Assembly: GCF_000426685.1 (NCBI RefSeq)
Contig: NZ_AUFV01000003.1
Location: 124,001-188,000, forward strand
DNA length: 64,000 nucleotides
From: Solimonas flava DSM 18980
GTDB lineage: Bacteria > Pseudomonadota > Gammaproteobacteria > Nevskiales > Nevskiaceae
Reading direction: 5' to 3'
Shown: piece by piece, positions 60,536 to 64,000 of the stretch
Layout of the letters: every line of letters begins with the position of its first letter
Numbering within the stretch: the stretch's first letter is position 1
Program-made: the position numbers and the translations under genes
The notes under the pieces: generated by a model
What the model was told of the DNA's origin: nothing
The model's database searches: none
What the model saw: the letters and a program-made list of their open reading frames with translations, nothing else

Positions 60536-60709
60536 GGGGACTCCTTCAGCCGGGGGCACGAGCGGCCATCCTAACCGTCGCACACGGCGCGTACAGGTGT
60601 GAAACTCCTCAGCCCCGCCGCACCGGCAGCAGCCGCGATTCAGGCCCGAGTCACGCGCCGGCGCCGATGCTCGCGACTCCGCCGTTCACGGCCCCGCGAG
60701 GAGAACGCC

Positions 60710-60886
60710 ATGACCGATCGGCCCGAACCGCATCCGTCATCCGAAAGCCGGCGCATCGACCTGCAGAAGCAGGACGAGCTGCGCTACTGGACGCAGACGC
60801 TCGGCGTCAGCGAGGAACGCCTGAAGCAGGTGGTCGAGCACATCGGCCCGTCGCTACAGGCGGTCCGCAACGCGCTCGGCCGCTGA
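60710..60886 (+). CDS. DUF3606-family small protein
   Basis: 58 residues; the DUF3606 domain IDLQKQDELRYWTQTLGVSEERL covers the C-terminal half. Start ATG at 60710 with GAGGAGA upstream. Such proteins are small, often stress-related, with no known biochemical role. Divergent from the DUF885 gene. Confidence 0.82.
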   Translation: MTDRPEPHPSSESRRIDLQKQDELRYWTQTLGVSEERLKQVVEHIGPSLQAVRNALGR

Positions 60887-60919
60887 AGCGGCCGGCGCCT
60901 CGGCGCGAGCCGATCCCGC

Positions 60920-61720
60920 TCAGGCGCCCTGAAGCTCGGCGAAGTACAGCGGCGCCGCCAGCTGCTCGGCCTGCATGCCGTGCGGCGTCTGGCGCAATTT
61001 GTACGTGCGCGGCTGCAGCGGCTTGAGCTCGCCGAGCGCCAGCTTTTCCTCGAAGAACGCCAGCGTCGGTTCGACCTCGCGGAAATCGACGTCGCGCTTG
61101 AACGGCGCGAGATCGTACTTCCACCATTCCAGCGCCAGGAAGCGCTCGACCAGCCGGTCCGCGAAGCGCATGCGCAGCACGCGCGCCGGCGCGCCAACGA
61201 CCATCGCGTACGCCGGCACGTCCTTGGTGACGACGCTGCGCGCGCCGATCACGGCGCCGTCGCCGATGCGCACGCCGCGCTTCACGAAGGTGCCGGCGCC
61301 GATGTAGGCCTCGTGGCCGATGTAGGTCTCGCTCGGCACCGTCTCGACGTACGACGGGCCCGGCTGCTCTTCGGGCCCGAGCCGCGCGAACTCCTCGAAC
61401 TGGTAGATCTTCGGCATATAGCGCGGCCGCGTGAACGCGAACGGATGCGAGCTGAACCAGTCCATCGGATGTTCCGGCGGACCGAGCACCGAGCCCTCGC
61501 CGATCTGCGAGTAGCGGCCGAAGTGGCAGCGGTACGCGCTGGTGCGCCCCGCCGAATTGAAGAATGCGAAGGCGCCGGCCGTGCAGTCCTTCAGCAGATG
61601 CCCGTAGATGTAGGCCGGCCGCTCGTAACGCAGGCTGCCGACGATACCGCCGCCGCCGAGCAGGCCGAGCGCCTGAGGATCCACGCCGCCGGCCGCTGCT
61701 CCGCTGTCATCCATGACCAT
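60920..61720 (-). CDS. Hexapeptide-repeat (LbH) acyltransferase
   Basis: 266 residues of the left-handed beta-helix type, with repeats such as IGHEAYIGAGTFVKRGVRIG and DGAVIGARSVVTKDVPAYAM, ending with the family VVGAPARVLR. The C-terminal about 80 residues are an extra helical domain. Members (CatB/chloramphenicol- or sugar-acetyltransferase-like) use acetyl-CoA; the acceptor here is unknown. No sugar genes are nearby, so it may act on an antibiotic or small metabolite. Confidence 0.82.
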   Translation of the reverse strand: MVMDDSGAAAGGVDPQALGLLGGGGIVGSLRYERPAYIYGHLLKDCTAGAFAFFNSAGRTSAYRCHFGRYSQIGEGSVLGPPEHPMDWFSSHPFAFTRPRYMPKIYQFEEFARLGPEEQPGPSYVETVPSETYIGHEAYIGAGTFVKRGVRIGDGAVIGARSVVTKDVPAYAMVVGAPARVLRMRFADRLVERFLALEWWKYDLAPFKRDVDFREVEPTLAFFEEKLALGELKPLQPRTYKLRQTPHGMQAEQLAAPLYFAELQGA

Positions 61721-62088
61721 GTTGTCAGAAAAGAGTTGGGGGATTTCGCCGCGGCGCTGCCGCGGGTGCCGGGATTATCCTGATCCCCGCTCCCGCAGTC
61801 TGTGCGCCGGACCCGCCGGGCTCGGTACGAAAACGCGTATACCGGCGCAATCACTATGCCAAGCCAGCCGCGCGCGGCGATCGCGGCGCCCGCCCGATGG
61901 TGTGGGTGCGGCGACCAATGGTGACGGCTTGCTCGTTGCCGTGAAGTAGCGAGGAACTGGCTAGCCGATGCGATGCCGGCTTGCGCCGACTGCGCGACCC
62001 TGATGCGCGTGCGCGGCCTGCATTCGATGCATCGGTGGGCTCAATACGGCTTCACCTCTAGCACCAAGTCAGCCAACAGAAGTCCCGC
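61721..62088. other. Gene-poor stretch, no feature recognised
   Basis: About 370 bases between the acyltransferase (start) and nrdJb (stop), both on the minus strand. Short open frames on the plus strand here lack a ribosome-binding site and family resemblance. No convincing hairpin-T terminator, tRNA or repeat is visible by eye. It must hold the acyltransferase promoter and the nrdJb terminator. Confidence 0.5.
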
Positions 62089-62835
62089 TCATCCGCACTT
62101 CGAATACCCGCAGTCCAGGCAGGTCGGACAGCCGTCCTTCATCACCATTTCGCCGCGGCATTGCGGGCAGGGGTCGGGCAGGGCGAAGGCGGCGAGCGCC
62201 GATTCCGGCTGCGGCTCGCCGGGGCTCGGATTGTCGAGCGGCAGTGCGTCGCGGAAGCGGCGCAGCTGCGCGTAGCGGGTGGCGAGTTCGTCGAGGGAAC
62301 GCTCGACACCGTAGGCATCGAGATAGCCGCGCTTCTGCAGCTCCTGCTCCATCGCCCAGGCGATCGCCGCGACTTCGGAATCGTGCACCAGGCCCTTGCC
62401 GCTCTTGCTCTTGCCGTACCAGACCGGGCCGCGGTCCCAGGACACCTTGCGCAGATCGGCGAGCGCCTTGACGACGAAGCCGCCGCGCGCGGCGAGCGAC
62501 AGCGTGCGCATGGTCGCCGACACCCACTGGTGCTCGGCGGCGGTCTGCCCGGCCGGCACGAAGAACTCCAGCGGGCGCTCGATGCAGATCGGCTCGCCGT
62601 TGCGCCGTCCGCAAACGACGCCGAAGCCGATGACGAAATAAAGCGTCTTGGTGCCGGTCGCCGAAGTCAGGTTGATCTTGGTCGTCACCGATTCCCAGCT
62701 GCCTTCCTCGCGCCGGTCGATGCGCAGCGTGCGCGGATCGACGTCCGGCGCCACATCGTTGGCGGGCGCGGCGCGCGCCACCGACCAGCCGACGATCTTC
62801 TGCGCGATATGCGTGGGCTTCTTCGTTTCGGCCAT
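62089..62835 (-). CDS. nrdJb: Class II ribonucleotide reductase, C-terminal component NrdJb
   Basis: 248 residues corresponding to the C-terminal part of B12-dependent ribonucleotide reductase. It has an N-terminal TSCPD-like domain (TKINLTSATGTKTLYFVIGFG and later VSATMRTLSLAARGGFVVKA) and a C-terminal cysteine-rich tail (CPQC, CPTCLDCGYSKCG) that shuttles reducing power. A split class II reductase (NrdJa plus NrdJb) is known in Pseudomonas aeruginosa. Its start lies one base after the nrdJa stop. Confidence 0.9.
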   Translation of the reverse strand: MAETKKPTHIAQKIVGWSVARAAPANDVAPDVDPRTLRIDRREEGSWESVTTKINLTSATGTKTLYFVIGFGVVCGRRNGEPICIERPLEFFVPAGQTAAEHQWVSATMRTLSLAARGGFVVKALADLRKVSWDRGPVWYGKSKSGKGLVHDSEVAAIAWAMEQELQKRGYLDAYGVERSLDELATRYAQLRRFRDALPLDNPSPGEPQPESALAAFALPDPCPQCRGEMVMKDGCPTCLDCGYSKCG

Positions 62836-62836
62836 G

Positions 62837-64000
62837 TCAGAGTTTCCCGTAGAACCCTTCCTTGAGGGCGTCGTACAGATTGGCGGCGGTATAGGTGGCG
62901 CCTTCGTATTCGACCGGCGCGTCGCCGCTCAGTTGCACGTGGCTGCCGTCGGCGAGCTTGAACTCGTAGACCGTGGCGGCGAGGTCCGACTCGCGCACCA
63001 GCACGCCCTGATGCACTTCCGGATTGAAGCGGAACGTCGTGCAGCCCTTGAGTCCCTGGCCGATCGCGTACAGATACAGATCCTTGAATTCCTCGAAGGC
63101 GATGTCGCTCGGCACGTTGATGGTCTTCGAGATCGACGAGTCGACCCAGGCCTGCGCGGCGGCCTGCACGTCGACGTGCGCCTTCGGCGCGATCGCCGCG
63201 GCGGCGGCGAAGGCCGGCGGCAGGTTCTCGGCATCGACATCGGCGTCGACCAGCGCGCGGTAGGCGAGCAGCTCGAACGATTCCATGCGCACCGCGCGCT
63301 TGGCCTTCTCGCCGGGCACGATCAGGTTGCGCACATAGCTGTGCGCGAACGAGGGTTCGATGCCGTTGCTGGCGTTGTTGCCGACCGATGCGGCCATCGT
63401 GCCGGTCGGCGCGATCGAGGTCGCGTGCGTGAAGCGCGCGCCGGTCTCGGCGAGCTGCGCGACGAGCTCGGCATCGAGCGTGGCGATGCGCTGCAGGTGC
63501 TGCGAGTAGCGGGCGTGCAGCACGCGCGCCGGCAGGCGCTCGCCGGGCTGCAGGCCGTCGCGCGCCAGCGCCGGGTTCTGCACGAAATGGCGCGGCGTCA
63601 GCTCGACGGTTTCGGTCAGCGCCGGCGCCGGCCCCTTCTCGCGCGCCAGCTCCAGCGCCGCACGCCAGTTCTCGAGCGAGAGCCGCTGCGTGACCTGCGT
63701 GGTGAAGGCCAGCGACGGAGCCGAGCCATATTCGTGGCCGAGCAGGGTCAGCGCCGAGCCGAGCCCGAAATAGCCCATGCCGTGACGGCGCTTGCTGAGA
63801 ATCTCGGCGCGCTGCTCGGGCAGCGGCAGGCCGTTCATCTCGCACACGTTGTCGAGCATGCGCGCGAACACGCGCACGACGCCGGCGTAGGCATCGAAGT
63901 CGAAATGCGCCTGCGCGCTGAACGGCCGGCGCACGAAGGCGGCGAGGTTGACCGAACCGAGCAGGCAGGCGCCGTACGGCGGCAGCGGTTGCTCGCCGCA
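62837..64000 (-). CDS. nrdJa: Class II ribonucleotide reductase, catalytic component NrdJa (partial)
   Basis: The frame is open to the window edge; 387 C-terminal residues are visible. Conserved reductase segments include CGEQPLPPYGACLLGSVNLA (the N-C-E loop region), GIEPSFAHSYVRNLIVPGEK and SKTINVPSDIAFEEFKDLYL. This enzyme uses adenosylcobalamin to reduce ribonucleotides with or without oxygen. The missing N-terminal part lies beyond 64000. It is read together with nrdJb. Confidence 0.92.
   Translation of the reverse strand, partial: CGEQPLPPYGACLLGSVNLAAFVRRPFSAQAHFDFDAYAGVVRVFARMLDNVCEMNGLPLPEQRAEILSKRRHGMGYFGLGSALTLLGHEYGSAPSLAFTTQVTQRLSLENWRAALELAREKGPAPALTETVELTPRHFVQNPALARDGLQPGERLPARVLHARYSQHLQRIATLDAELVAQLAETGARFTHATSIAPTGTMAASVGNNASNGIEPSFAHSYVRNLIVPGEKAKRAVRMESFELLAYRALVDADVDAENLPPAFAAAAAIAPKAHVDVQAAAQAWVDSSISKTINVPSDIAFEEFKDLYLYAIGQGLKGCTTFRFNPEVHQGVLVRESDLAATVYEFKLADGSHVQLSGDAPVEYEGATYTAANLYDALKEGFYGKL

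Noticed and set aside
61713-61949. A 78-codon plus-strand frame in the gap before nrdJb
   Set aside because: It has no ribosome-binding site, overlaps the start of the acyltransferase gene and shows no family resemblance or hydrophobic pattern.

Overview
The window is gene-dense, very GC-rich (about 70% by eye) proteobacterial chromosome. It has LptM-LysA, TamAB, OpgD, TtcA, SlyD, B12-dependent MetH, a split class II ribonucleotide reductase (NrdJa/NrdJb) and two AlkB alkane hydroxylases. A pair of C-rich-loop small RNA candidates lies directly downstream of polA, the place where Spot 42, ErsA and sX13 lie in gammaproteobacteria. This favours a high-GC gammaproteobacterium of the Nevskiales/Xanthomonadales type, but the assignment is inference; a betaproteobacterium is not excluded. 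I saw no tRNA, rRNA, CRISPR array, insertion sequence or prophage.

Layout. 1-816: end of an RND efflux permease. 847-1389: the tandem sRNA locus. 1.4-8.3 kb: polA, lysA and lptM on the minus strand, an esterase, and a MocR-type regulator divergent from a 56-residue membrane microprotein. 8.3-13.5 kb: tamB-tamA. 13.6-16.3 kb: a glutathione S-transferase, an AraC regulator and a DMT exporter. 16.3-25.8 kb: a TraB/GumN-type protein, ttcA, a membrane pseudokinase, opgD, an amidase remnant, a membrane protein coupled to a class V aminotransferase, yggU and an M20 peptidase.

25.9-46.6 kb is a complete hydrogen-oxidation island. The minus-strand series hupS-L-E-C, a HigA-like HTH gene, hupD-F-G-H-I-J-K and hypA-B-F-C-D-E encodes a membrane-bound uptake [NiFe]-hydrogenase and its maturation set. 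HupS has the six-cysteine signature of O2-tolerant (group 1d) enzymes. It is followed by hoxA-hoxB-hoxC (NtrC-type regulator and H2-sensing regulatory hydrogenase), and the sensor kinase hoxJ converges from the plus strand. A -24/-12 (sigma-54) promoter, an AT-rich tract and two dyads lie upstream of hupS and give a plausible HoxA-controlled promoter. Together the genes form a sense-and-respond circuit: HoxBC detects H2, HoxJ relays to HoxA, and HoxA with sigma-54 drives the hup/hyp operon.

46.6-52.5 kb: a small membrane protein, slyD, an unknown protein and metH. 52.7-56.3 kb: two alkB genes, each with its own rubredoxin. Their promoters have the same architecture with TetR-type palindromes over the -10 region, followed by ppnP. 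56.3-64 kb: a ClC exchanger, an SDR, a DUF885 protein, a DUF3606 protein, a hexapeptide acyltransferase and nrdJb-nrdJa, the last running off the end. Two copies of a palindromic intergenic repeat sit between convergent gene pairs, at 27.3 kb and 58.6 kb.
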